Part shown: positions 52,806 through 61,082 of the stretch, piece after piece
How the letters are laid out: every line of letters starts with the position of its first letter
How positions within the stretch are numbered: the stretch's first letter is position 1
DNA from: Frondihabitans australicus
Lineage (GTDB): Bacteria; Actinomycetota; Actinomycetes; Actinomycetales; Microbacteriaceae
DNA length: 64,000 bases
Assembly (NCBI RefSeq): GCF_003634555.1
Contig: NZ_RBKS01000001.1
Span: 2,666,001-2,730,000, forward strand
Reading direction: 5' to 3'
Position numbers and translations under genes: made by a program
The notes under the pieces: generated by a model
Told to the model about the DNA's origin: nothing
Seen by the model: the letters and a program-made list of their open reading frames with translations, nothing else
Database searches by the model: none

Positions 52806-54625
52806 GCGTAGACCTCCTCTCGGGTGCTCTCATCGTCGTCGTCGAGCGACGAGATGACGTAGCGGTAGTGCTCGTTGGTGGCGATCAGGTCGGAGTGCCG
52901 CCCGACCGCGGTGACCCGCCCGTTCTCGAGCAGGGCGACCCGGTCGGCCAGGTTCACGGTCGAGGGCCGGTGCGCGACGATCAGCGAGGTCGTCGACGCC
53001 AGCACCCGCCGCAGCCCGGCTTCGACTCGCGCCTCGGTGTCGACGTCGAGCGCCGACAGGGGGTCGTCGAGGACCAGGACGGCAGGCCGCGCGGCGATGG
53101 CTCGCGCGAGGGCGAGACGCTGCCGCTGGCCGCCGGAGAGGCTGAGCCCCTCCTCGCCGACCTTCGTGTCGACGCCCTCGGGCAACCGCTCGACGAAGTC
53201 CGCCTGCGCGATCTCGAGCGCCTCGCGCATGACGCGGTCGGCCTCGTCGCCCGACAGGTCGGGCCGCCCGAGCAGGACGTTCTCGCGCACCGTGGTGCTG
53301 AAGAGCGTGGCGTCCTCGAAGGCCATGCCCACGTGGCGCCGGAGCTCCTCGCGGGTGAGGTCGCGCACATCGACGCCGTCGATCAGCACCTCGCCGCCGG
53401 TGACGTCGTAGAGGCGCGGCACGAGGGCCAGGAGCGTCGTCTTGCCGGATCCGGTGAGCCCGACCAGGGCCATGGTCTCGCCCGGCTCCAGCTCGAGGTC
53501 GACCCCGTCGACGAGGTCGGCGTACTGCGCCGGGCTGTCCTGGTAGCGGAAGTGGGTCGAGCGGAAGGTCAGTCGGCCGTGCGGCTCGGCGATGGTCTTC
53601 GGGTGCTCGGGATCGGTGATGGTGTTCTCGCTGTCCATGACCTCGAAGAAGCGGTCGACGGCGGTCCGGGTGTCGAAGGTCATCGACAGCAGGAAGCCGA
53701 TCGACTCCACCGGGAACCGGAGGACGGTCGCCGTCGCGAAGAACGCGAAGAGCTGCCCCACGGTGAGCTGGTGCTGCGACGCCAGCCACACGCCGGCCAG
53801 CAGGCAGAACGCGAAGGCGACGTCGGGCACGAGCAGCAGCCACAGCCACAGCTGCGCGATCGCCTGCGACTTCTTGATCTCCGTGCCGCGGAGCTCGTCG
53901 GCCCGCCGCGCGAAGTCCTTCAGCGAGTGCTTGCCGCGACCGAACGCCTTGAGCACGCGGATGCCGTGCACCGACTCCTCCACGCTCGTGGCGAGGTCGC
54001 CGACCTGGTCCTGGCTGCGGCGGGCGACGGTCGAGTACTCCTTCTCGAACCGGAGGCCGACGATCCAGATCGGCACCGACGCCACGAGGAAGATCAACCC
54101 GAGCAGCCAGCTGTAGAAGAACAGCACGACGAAGCCGACGACGATCGTGATCAGGTTGACGACGAGCAGCACGATGCCGAACGCGAGCCAGCGCCGGATG
54201 AGGCTGAGGTCGCTCACCGAGCGGCTGAGCAGCTGGCCGGACTGCCAGCGGTCGTGGAAGGCGACCGGGAGATCCTGCAGCTTCTTGTAGAGGCTGTTGC
54301 GCATGCTCGTCTCGACATACGTCGACGGGGTGAGCACGAGCCAGCGCCGGGCCATGATCATGCCCGCCTCGACCACGCCGAGGGCGAGGACGATCGCGAA
54401 CGCCGGCCAGACCTGGCGCGCGTCGTGGCTCGACAGCGGCCCGTCGACGAGCCTCTCGAGCACGAACGGGATGAACAGCGCCACCAGCGACGCGATCATG
54501 GCCGCGACCATCCCCGCGATGATGCGGGGAAGCGCGGGCCGGAGGTAGGGGATCAGCCGGGCGAGACTCTGGACTGTCGTCGGCCGATCGGTTGAAGGGG
54601 TTGACGGGGGATGCTGCTGAGACAT
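52802..54625 (-). CDS. ABC exporter half-transporter A (degenerate Walker B, canonical signature)
   Basis: Predicted 607-residue fusion of a membrane domain (six helices from about residue 37) and ATPase domain. Walker A is [20 protein letters not shown], the signature is [16 protein letters not shown] and the H-loop is [10 protein letters not shown]. Walker B is [13 protein letters not shown]: the catalytic Glu is replaced by Asp, as in the degenerate site of heterodimeric exporters. With half-transporter B it makes one complete and one degenerate ATP site. ATG at 54625 is the likely start, but the sequence just upstream reads TTCCTCC rather than a Shine-Dalgarno, so initiation may be unusual. 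Confidence 0.92.
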   Translation of the reverse strand: MSQQHPPSTPSTDRPTTVQSLARLIPYLRPALPRIIAGMVAAMIASLVALFIPFVLERLVDGPLSSHDARQVWPAFAIVLALGVVEAGMIMARRWLVLTPSTYVETSMRNSLYKKLQDLPVAFHDRWQSGQLLSRSVSDLSLIRRWLAFGIVLLVVNLITIVVGFVVLFFYSWLLGLIFLVASVPIWIVGLRFEKEYSTVARRSQDQVGDLATSVEESVHGIRVLKAFGRGKHSLKDFARRADELRGTEIKKSQAIAQLWLWLLLVPDVAFAFCLLAGVWLASQHQLTVGQLFAFFATATVLRFPVESIGFLLSMTFDTRTAVDRFFEVMDSENTITDPEHPKTIAEPHGRLTFRSTHFRYQDSPAQYADLVDGVDLELEPGETMALVGLTGSGKTTLLALVPRLYDVTGGEVLIDGVDVRDLTREELRRHVGMAFEDATLFSTTVRENVLLGRPDLSGDEADRVMREALEIAQADFVERLPEGVDTKVGEEGLSLSGGQRQRLALARAIAARPAVLVLDDPLSALDVDTEARVEAGLRRVLASTTSLIVAHRPSTVNLADRVALLENGRVTAVGRHSDLIATNEHYRYVISSLDDDDESTREEVYA

Positions 54626-54651
54626 GGAGGAATCCGTATCCGGGTGGAGCG

Positions 54652-54669
54652 GGGTCGCAGAAGCGACCC
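54652..54669 (-). promoter_or_regulatory. Stem-loop in the leader of the ABC exporter operon
   Basis: GGGTCGC-AGAA-GCGACCC is a perfect 7-bp stem with a tetraloop, 27 bp upstream of the exporter A start and downstream of the 32-residue small ORF. It could modulate translation or transcription of the exporter genes. Confidence 0.45.
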
Positions 54670-54761
54670 GAGACAGGAACTGCCCGCAAGCCGACCGGTG
54701 AAGCCGTCGAGCGGGTGTGCGGCGCGACGAGCGCGCGAGAGGGGCGGAGCGGGAGGCCGAC

Positions 54762-54860
54762 CTAGGCGGCGAAGGTCTCCTGGCGGCGGCGGGAGGCGGC
54801 GACATACACGCCACCGGCGACGGTCACCGTCAGGACCGTGTTGTGGGCTGTGTTCGTCAT
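54762..54860 (-). CDS. Small ORF of 32 residues ahead of the ABC exporter
   Basis: An ATG preceded 5 nt upstream by GGAGGA opens a 33-codon frame. The product is mostly hydrophobic in the middle ([16 protein letters not shown]) and ends with a basic patch and polar tail (RRRQETFAA), as in a single-pass membrane peptide. It lies 136 bp upstream of half-transporter A on the same strand. The strong ribosome binding site and codon use support translation. It may be a regulatory leader peptide, a small membrane partner of the exporter, or an exported peptide; the sequence does not decide. Confidence 0.5.
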   Translation of the reverse strand: MTNTAHNTVLTVTVAGGVYVAASRRRQETFAA

Positions 54861-54952
54861 CGTGTCCTCCGAGGCGCTCGCGTTAGTCGTGTGTGATCGT
54901 TCGACGACGGCGCCTTCTGGGCGTCGTCGGCTGCACGCAGCCTTACAGACTA

Positions 54953-54968
54953 TGGGCGGTTTCGCCCA
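54953..54968. promoter_or_regulatory. Inverted repeat upstream of the small ORF
   Basis: TGGGCG-GTTT-CGCCCA is a perfect 6-bp inverted repeat. On the minus strand it fills an 18-bp spacer between TTGCGC and TAGTCT, which could be -35 and -10 elements for the small-ORF/exporter transcript. It may instead belong to the end of the purH transcript. Confidence 0.4.
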
Positions 54969-54992
54969 GAGCGCAAGACCTCAGCGCAATCC

Positions 54993-55012
54993 GGTCGCAG
55001 GAGCAGGCGACC
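54993..55012 (-). terminator. Hairpin just after the purH stop
   Basis: GGTCGC and GCGACC form a 6-bp stem with an 8-nt loop, starting 2 bp past the purH TGA. No T-run follows, so termination here is a position-based inference. Confidence 0.4.
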
Positions 55013-55013
55013 C

Positions 55014-56639
55014 TCAGTGGAAGAAGTGCCGCTCGCCCGTGAAGTACATCGTGACGCCCGCCTTCTCGGCCGCCGCGATCACCTCGTCGTCGCGGATCGA
55101 CCCGCCGGGCTGGACCACCGCGCGGACGCCCGCGGCGAGCAGCACCTCGAGGCCGTCGGCGAACGGAAAGAAGGCGTCGGAGGCCGCGACCGACCCGCTG
55201 GCGCGATCGCCCGCCCGGTCGACGGCGAGATGGCACGAGTCGACCCGGTTGACCTGGCCCATGCCGACGCCGACCGACGCGCCCTGGTGGGCGAGCAGGA
55301 TCGCATTCGACTTGACCGCCCGCGAGGCGACCCAGGCGAATTCGAGGTCGGCGCGGGTCTCGTCGTCGGCCTCGTCGCCCGCGACCAGCTTCCAGTCGTC
55401 GCTGGTCCAGCCGGTGAAGCGGTCGGAGTCCTGAACGAGCAGACCGCCCGAGATCTGCTTGAACTCGGTGTCAGCGAGGGCGAAGCCCGCCGGCAGCTGC
55501 AGCACTCGGAGGTTCTTCTTCGACGAGAGGATCTCGAGCGCGGCGTCCTCGAAGCCGGGCGCCACGATCACCTCCGTGAAGATGCCCTTGACGGTCTCGG
55601 CCATCGCAGCCGTCACCGTGCGGTTCGCCGCGATGACGCCGCCGTAGGCCGACACCGGGTCGCAGGCGTGCGCGCGGGCATGAGCGTCGGCGATCGGGTC
55701 GTCGGCGAGTGGGCCGCTCACGGCGATGCCGCACGGGTTCGCGTGCTTGATGATCGCCACCGCCGGCTCGGCGAAGTCGTAGGCCGCACGGACCGCCGCG
55801 TCAGCGTCGACGTAGTTGTTGTACGACATCTCCTTGCCGTGCAGCTGCGTCGCCTGGGCGATGCCGGTGCCGCCGTCGGTCGTGTAGATCGCGGCGCGCT
55901 GGTGCGAGTTCTCGCCGTAGCGCAGGGTCGACTCGAGCGAGCCCGACACGTCGAAGGCCGAGCCGAAGGGCGCAGGATCCGACACCGCCTCGGGGTGAGC
56001 CGCCCGCACCCCGACGTTCTGCGCGAAGTACGCCGCGACGGCCGTGTCGTACGAGGCGGTATGGGCGAACGCCTCGCCGGCGAGCCGCTGCCGCTGGGCG
56101 AGAGTCGTGCCGCCCAGCGTGAGGGCCTTGATGATCTGCGGGTAGGAGGCGGGACTCACCGCGATCGCCACGTTGGCGTGGTTCTTGGCGGCGGCCCGGA
56201 CGAGCGCGGGACCGCCGATGTCGATGTTCTCGATGACGACGGGAGTCGCGGCTCCTGATGCCACGGTCTCGACGAACGGATAGAGGTTGACGACGACGAG
56301 CTCGAACGGCTTGATGTCGAGGTCGCGCAGCTGAGCCTCGTGACCCTCGAGGCGGAGGTCGGCGAGGATGCCGGCGTGGATCGCCGGGTGCAGGGTCTTC
56401 ACCCGGCCGTCGAGCGACTCGGGGAAGTCGGTGACGGCACTCACGTCGGTCACCTCGAAGCCGGCGTCGCGGATGGTCTGCGCCGTCGAGCCGGTCGAGA
56501 CGATCTGCACCTTCGCGCTCGCCAGGGCGGTCGCGAGCTCGACGAGGCCGGTCTTGTCGCTCACCGAGATGAGCGCGCGGCGGATCTCGATCGCGTCGCG
56601 CTCGCGGTACAGGCTCGGGTCGATGGTGTGGCCGCTCAT
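55014..56639 (-). CDS. purH: Bifunctional AICAR formyltransferase / IMP cyclohydrolase
   Basis: Predicted 541-residue enzyme for the last two steps of IMP synthesis. The N-terminal cyclohydrolase (MGS-like) domain contains [39 protein letters not shown] and VNLYPF. The C-terminal AICAR transformylase domain contains [23 protein letters not shown] and the catalytic segment [13 protein letters not shown]. The substrate AICAR ribotide (ZMP) is the ligand class sensed by the riboswitch upstream of glyA. The ATG at 56639 overlaps the purN stop by 4 bp. Confidence 0.96.
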   Translation of the reverse strand: MSGHTIDPSLYRERDAIEIRRALISVSDKTGLVELATALASAKVQIVSTGSTAQTIRDAGFEVTDVSAVTDFPESLDGRVKTLHPAIHAGILADLRLEGHEAQLRDLDIKPFELVVVNLYPFVETVASGAATPVVIENIDIGGPALVRAAAKNHANVAIAVSPASYPQIIKALTLGGTTLAQRQRLAGEAFAHTASYDTAVAAYFAQNVGVRAAHPEAVSDPAPFGSAFDVSGSLESTLRYGENSHQRAAIYTTDGGTGIAQATQLHGKEMSYNNYVDADAAVRAAYDFAEPAVAIIKHANPCGIAVSGPLADDPIADAHARAHACDPVSAYGGVIAANRTVTAAMAETVKGIFTEVIVAPGFEDAALEILSSKKNLRVLQLPAGFALADTEFKQISGGLLVQDSDRFTGWTSDDWKLVAGDEADDETRADLEFAWVASRAVKSNAILLAHQGASVGVGMGQVNRVDSCHLAVDRAGDRASGSVAASDAFFPFADGLEVLLAAGVRAVVQPGGSIRDDEVIAAAEKAGVTMYFTGERHFFH

Positions 56640-57229
56640 GCCGTGGTCTTCTCCGTCAGGTCGATCGCCCCGGTGGCGATGTCGTGGATGGTGCCGATCA
56701 GGAGGCGGCGCTCGACCACCTTGACCCGGTCGTGCAGGGTGTCTTCGGTGTCGCCGGGCAGCACGGGGATTCGCTCCTGCGCGAGGATCGGGCCCGAGTC
56801 GACGCCGTTGTCGACGACGATGACGCTCGCACCGGTCTGCGAGGCGCCGGCCGCGAGCGCGTCGCGGACCCCGTGGGCGCCGGGGAACTCGGGCAGGTAC
56901 GCCGGGTGCGTGTTGATCATGTGCGGCGAGAGCGCGTCGACGACCTGGCGCGGGAAGAGCCGCATGAAGCCGCTCAGCACGACGAGGTCGGGCTGCCACT
57001 GACGGATCTGCGCGAGCACCTCGTCGCCCCAGCTCTCGCGGTCGGGGAAGCTCGTGAACGGAACGGAGAACGTGGGGATGCCGAACGCCTCGGCGTGCTC
57101 GAAGCCATCTGCCTCACGGTCGGCGCCGATGGCGACGACTCGAGCGGGGTACTCGTCGCTCTGCGCGGCCTCGAGGAGGGCCCGCAGGTTCGAGCCACCG
57201 CCGGAGATGAGCACGACGAGCTTCAGCAC
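56636..57229 (-). CDS. purN: Phosphoribosylglycinamide formyltransferase
   Basis: Predicted 197-residue enzyme using 10-formyl-THF to formylate GAR in purine synthesis. The phosphate loop is [13 protein letters not shown]. The catalytic triad is seen as [16 protein letters not shown] (Asn and His) and [12 protein letters not shown] (Asp). The length and spacing are normal. It is coupled to purH by an ATGA overlap and follows the DUF6350 gene by 22 bp. Confidence 0.95.
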   Translation of the reverse strand: MLKLVVLISGGGSNLRALLEAAQSDEYPARVVAIGADREADGFEHAEAFGIPTFSVPFTSFPDRESWGDEVLAQIRQWQPDLVVLSGFMRLFPRQVVDALSPHMINTHPAYLPEFPGAHGVRDALAAGASQTGASVIVVDNGVDSGPILAQERIPVLPGDTEDTLHDRVKVVERRLLIGTIHDIATGAIDLTEKTTA

Positions 57230-57251
57230 CCGAACAGCCTACCGTGGCCGG

Positions 57252-58604
57252 TCAGCGCTTCAGGCCGGGGATCCGCTCGGTCACCACGTCGTCCTGGTCG
57301 CGAGCGTGCGGCGACTTCGCCCTCGGCTTCGAGGAGGCGCCGCCGCTCGTGGCGGAGCCGCTGCCCCCGGCCCGCCTCTGCAGGTCGGAGACCCGCTGCG
57401 GCTGCCGCACCACCAGGGCGAGCATGGCCGGCACTCCGATCTCGAGGGCGGCGAAGGCTCCGACGACGAGACCGTTCGCGCCGACGGTGGCGAGTCGCCC
57501 GGGCCCGGCCGACCCTGACGCCGCGGCGACGAGGAGACCCACGACGAGGCCGCCGGTGACGCCGGTCGCGGCTCCTGCGACGACGCGGCCGACCATCGTG
57601 TCGTTGCGACCGAGAGCGCGCTCGATGTCGGGTCGAAGGAGGGTCGTGACGACGAAGGCCGCGACGACCGGGACGAGGATCCCGATGAAGCCGAACGTCG
57701 GCGACCCGGTCGGCAGTGCGCCGAGGAACGGGATCGCCGGCATCGGGCCGATGGTGGTGCCGAGCGGCGAGACCGCTGATCCTGTGCCCAGGGCGAAGCC
57801 GGGGCCGACCAGCCACGACGCGGCCCACGCCACCGCGTTCGGGATCAGCGCCACCTGGCCGAGCGTCAGGGCGACGCCGCCGACGACGCCCGCGTGCGCG
57901 CCCTCGTAGAGCGAGATGATCGAGGCGTAGTGCGTGACGAGGAGGAGGGCGACGATCACGCCGGCGATCGCCATGACCGCGGCGGCGATCGCTGATCCTG
58001 CGCGAAGGGACACCAGGGCGACCTCGCGACCCAGCACGGGCACCCGGTCGATCAGGCTCAGGATCCGAAACGTGACGGGGTCGGCCGGTGCTCCCCGGCG
58101 TCGCCGCGTCACCTCGGCGGCGGCCAGAAGCGGCACGCCGTAGACGATCGTGGGCCAGGCGACGCCCTGCGCCACCGACACGTGCGCGCCGGGCGCCTCG
58201 GCCGTGAGCGTGACGACGGCGGCCAGGACGGCGAAGACGGCGATGGCGGAGACGCTGCCGATCGCGCGATGCCGCGTCTCGGCGAGGCGACGGCCCGTGC
58301 GGGCGCCGAGCACGACGGTGAGGAGCGCGAACCCGAGGGCTGCGATCGAGATGAGCATCGGTGCCCCGGCGCCCGTGATGCCGGTGGCCGCGGCCGACTT
58401 CGCCGAGAGTGTGAGCGTGAGGTCGACGCCGTGGCCGACCAGCCAGATGTCGGCGCCGGCCCGCCAGAAGACGCTCCAGTCGACCTGCAGCCCGTACTGG
58501 AACGCCCAGAGGAAGGTGAGCGCGACGACCGGGATGCCCACGCCGATGCCCGCGACGAGAAGGGACTCGAGCGCGGCGAAGACGGCGGTGACGGGGCGGT
58601 TCAT
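57252..58604 (-). CDS. DUF6350-family multi-pass membrane protein
   Basis: Predicted 450-residue protein with about nine to ten hydrophobic segments, starting ALESLLVAGIGVGIPVVALT, and a hydrophilic, Ser/Gly/Arg-rich cytoplasmic tail of about 55 residues ending in TERIPGLKR. It sits between sucD and purN, the usual place of the DUF6350 (PerM-like annotation) family in Microbacteriaceae. The function is not established. The stop is 22 bp before the purN ATG, so it probably belongs to the pur transcript. Confidence 0.85.
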   Translation of the reverse strand: MNRPVTAVFAALESLLVAGIGVGIPVVALTFLWAFQYGLQVDWSVFWRAGADIWLVGHGVDLTLTLSAKSAAATGITGAGAPMLISIAALGFALLTVVLGARTGRRLAETRHRAIGSVSAIAVFAVLAAVVTLTAEAPGAHVSVAQGVAWPTIVYGVPLLAAAEVTRRRRGAPADPVTFRILSLIDRVPVLGREVALVSLRAGSAIAAAVMAIAGVIVALLLVTHYASIISLYEGAHAGVVGGVALTLGQVALIPNAVAWAASWLVGPGFALGTGSAVSPLGTTIGPMPAIPFLGALPTGSPTFGFIGILVPVVAAFVVTTLLRPDIERALGRNDTMVGRVVAGAATGVTGGLVVGLLVAAASGSAGPGRLATVGANGLVVGAFAALEIGVPAMLALVVRQPQRVSDLQRRAGGSGSATSGGASSKPRAKSPHARDQDDVVTERIPGLKR

Positions 58605-58637
58605 ACGGCGACGACTGTACCGGCGGGCACCGACGAC

Positions 58638-58698
58638 GAAGGGCCGCCCCGCCGAGGCGGAGCGACCCTTCAGAAACTGCCTTGTCTAGCTGGCAGTT
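58638..58698. terminator. Two hairpins between sucD and the DUF6350 gene
   Basis: A long stem runs from GAAGGG to CCCTTC (58638-58671) with a GC-rich interior around GCCGAGGC. A second stem AACTGCC/GGCAGTT (58675-58698) adjoins it. Together they lie just after the sucD stop at 58714 on the minus strand and probably end the sucCD transcript. Confidence 0.7.
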
Positions 58699-58713
58699 GC
58701 CGTGCCCTTCGGT

Positions 58714-59607
58714 TCACTTCGCAAGCGAAGTGAACACCTCGCGGAGCAGCGCGGCGGTCTCGCTCGGCGTCTTGCCGACCTTGACGCCGGCGGCCTCGAG
58801 GGCCTCCTTCTTCGCCTGCGCGGTGCCGGCGGAGCCCGACACGATCGCACCGGCGTGGCCCATCGTCTTGCCCTCGGGGGCGGTGAAGCCCGCGACGTAG
58901 CCGACGACCGGCTTGGTGACGTTCGCCTTGATGAAGTCGGCCGCGCGCTCCTCGGCGTCGCCGCCGATCTCGCCGATCATGACGATCGCCTTGGTCTCGG
59001 GGTCGGCCTCGAACGCGGCGAGCGCGTCGATGTGCGTCGTGCCGATGACGGGGTCGCCGCCGATTCCGATGGCGGTCGAGAAGCCGAGGTCGCGCAGCTC
59101 GTACATCATCTGGTAGGTCAGGGTGCCCGATTTCGACACGAGACCGATGGGGCCCTTGCCGGTGATGTTGTTCGGGGTGATGCCCACGAGCGACTCGCCC
59201 GGCGTGATGATGCCGGGGCAGTTCGGGCCGATGATGCGCGTCGCGCCGCCCTTGGACTTCGCGAGCGCCCAGAACTCCGCCGCGTCCTGCGCGGGGATGC
59301 CCTCGGTGATCACGACGACCAGCGGGATGCCCGCCTCGATGGCCTCGACGACCGCGTCTTTCGCGAAGGCCGGCGGGACGAAGACGATCGACACGTCGGC
59401 GCCGGTCTCGCTCATCGCCTCGGCGACCGTGCCGAAGACGGGCAGTGTGACGTCGCCGTGCGTGACGGTGGTGCCGGCCTTGCGAGCGTTGACACCGCCG
59501 ACGACCTGCGTGCCGGCCTTCAGCATGAGCGCCGTGTGCTTCGTGCCCTCGCCGCCGGTGATGCCCTGGACGATGACCTTGTTGTCTTTGTTGAGGAAGA
59601 TCGACAT
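58714..59607 (-). CDS. sucD: Succinyl-CoA ligase (ADP-forming), alpha subunit
   Basis: Predicted 297-residue TCA-cycle subunit. The CoA-binding N-terminal domain contains [15 protein letters not shown] and YGTNARKAG-like [12 protein letters not shown]. The phosphohistidine loop is [20 protein letters not shown], and [15 protein letters not shown] and SRSGTLTYQ-like [10 protein letters not shown] flank the ligand-binding site. It follows sucC by 14 bp, the usual order. ATG at 59607 gives the family N-terminus. Confidence 0.96.
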   Translation of the reverse strand: MSIFLNKDNKVIVQGITGGEGTKHTALMLKAGTQVVGGVNARKAGTTVTHGDVTLPVFGTVAEAMSETGADVSIVFVPPAFAKDAVVEAIEAGIPLVVVITEGIPAQDAAEFWALAKSKGGATRIIGPNCPGIITPGESLVGITPNNITGKGPIGLVSKSGTLTYQMMYELRDLGFSTAIGIGGDPVIGTTHIDALAAFEADPETKAIVMIGEIGGDAEERAADFIKANVTKPVVGYVAGFTAPEGKTMGHAGAIVSGSAGTAQAKKEALEAAGVKVGKTPSETAALLREVFTSLAK

Positions 59608-59621
59608 TGCTCTTTCAGCCC

Positions 59622-60785
59622 TTACTTCGAAGCCAGCTCGGCGGCCTTGTCGGCCGCTTCGTCCATGGTCGGCACGACGGTCACGAGGGGGTGGTTCGCC
59701 TCCGCCAGGATGCGGCGGCCCTCCTCGACGTTGTTGCCGTCGAGGCGCACCACGAGGGGCTTGGTCGCGGCGTCGCCCAGGATTCCGAGGGCGGCCACGA
59801 TGCCATTGGCCACGGCGTCGCACGCCGTGATGCCGCCGAAGACGTTGACGAACACGCTCTTCACCTGCGAGTCGCCGAGGATCACGTCGAGGCCGTTCGC
59901 CATGACCTCGGCGCTGGCGCCGCCGCCGATGTCGAGGAAGTTGGCGGGCTTCACGCCGTTGTGCTTCTCGCCGGCGTAGGCGACGACGTCGAGCGTCGAC
60001 ATGACGAGGCCCGCGCCGTTGCCGATGATGCCGACCTCGCCGTCGAGCTTCACGTAGTTGAGCCCGGCGGCCTTGGCCTTCGCCTCGAGCGGGTCGGCCG
60101 CGGCCGCGTCTTCGAGCTCTGCGTGGTTCGGGTGACGGAAGTCGGCGTTCTCGTCGATCGACACCTTGCCGTCGAGCGCGACGATGTCGCCCTGCTCGGT
60201 GAGGACCAGCGGGTTCACCTCGACGAGGCTGGCGTCCTCGCCGGTGTAGACCTCGTAGAGCTTCACGAGCACGGGGGCGACCTTGTCGACGAGCTCGTCG
60301 GGGAATCCGCCCTGCTTCGCGATCGCCTTCGCCTTGTCGAGGTCGATGCCGGTCAGCGGGTCGACCTCGACGCGCGCGAGCGCCTCGGGACGCTCGACGG
60401 CCAGCTCTTCGATCTCCATGCCGCCCTCGTAGCTGCACAGCGAGAGGTACGAGCGGTTCGCCCGGTCGAGCAGCACCGAGAAGTAGAACTCCTGCTTGAT
60501 CTGCGCACCCGCGGCGACCATGACGCGCTTGACGACGTGGCCCTTGATGTCGAGACCGAGGATCGCGTTCGCGGCCGCCTCGGCGTCGTCCGGGGTCTTC
60601 GCGACCTTGACGCCGCCCGCCTTGCCGCGGCCGCCGACCTTCACCTGCGCCTTGACGACGGTGACGCCGCCCAGCTTCTCAGCCGCCGCCCGCACCTCGG
60701 CGGGGGTGTCGGCGATGATGCCCGGCAGGACCGGGACGCCGTAGGCCTCGAAGAGGTCTCTGGCCTGGTACTCGAAAAGATCCAC
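59622..60785 (-). CDS. sucC: Succinyl-CoA ligase (ADP-forming), beta subunit
   Basis: Predicted 387-residue ATP-grasp subunit. The N-terminus is [23 protein letters not shown]-grasp features include [32 protein letters not shown] and the Mg/nucleotide region [14 protein letters not shown]. The C-terminal domain has [12 protein letters not shown] and [11 protein letters not shown]. The GTG start at 60785 has AGGAAG upstream and matches the family start; the longer open frame to 60908 does not. Confidence 0.95.
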   Translation of the reverse strand: MDLFEYQARDLFEAYGVPVLPGIIADTPAEVRAAAEKLGGVTVVKAQVKVGGRGKAGGVKVAKTPDDAEAAANAILGLDIKGHVVKRVMVAAGAQIKQEFYFSVLLDRANRSYLSLCSYEGGMEIEELAVERPEALARVEVDPLTGIDLDKAKAIAKQGGFPDELVDKVAPVLVKLYEVYTGEDASLVEVNPLVLTEQGDIVALDGKVSIDENADFRHPNHAELEDAAAADPLEAKAKAAGLNYVKLDGEVGIIGNGAGLVMSTLDVVAYAGEKHNGVKPANFLDIGGGASAEVMANGLDVILGDSQVKSVFVNVFGGITACDAVANGIVAALGILGDAATKPLVVRLDGNNVEEGRRILAEANHPLVTVVPTMDEAADKAAELASK

Positions 60786-60818
60786 GCTGTTCTTCCTATC
60801 CGCATGCGGAGCCCTCGC

Positions 60819-60907
60819 CGTTGTTCGGCTCGGACGTTGTTCGGCTGCCGACCCCATTCTTTCGACGGGGCCACGACATGTCTCGAGACTCTCTCGACAT
60901 CGAGACA
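60819..60907. promoter_or_regulatory. Direct and inverted repeats in the sucC upstream region
   Basis: The 12-mer CGTTGTTCGGCT occurs twice (60819-60830 and 60835-60846), 16 bp apart. Next to it TGTCTCGA (60879-60886) and TCGAGACA (60900-60907) form a perfect 8-bp inverted repeat, with smaller palindromes GTCTCGAGAC and TCTCG-ACAT-CGAGA inside. These could be operators for sucCD or for the divergent surface-protein gene. No gene occupies 60786-61082. Confidence 0.5.
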
Positions 60908-61082
60908 ACCACCGGAAATCAGCCTAGCGCCTGCGCCTCGGGCGACGGTGTACCCGACGTGAACGACAGCGCCGCGAGCAGGGGCACGACCATTCCTCCA
61001 CAGACGCAGGATCCGGCGGACTCTCCACGCCCTGAGGTTCTCACGCCTCCCAGACCCGCTGGCCTCCCCCATCGTCGTCCGC

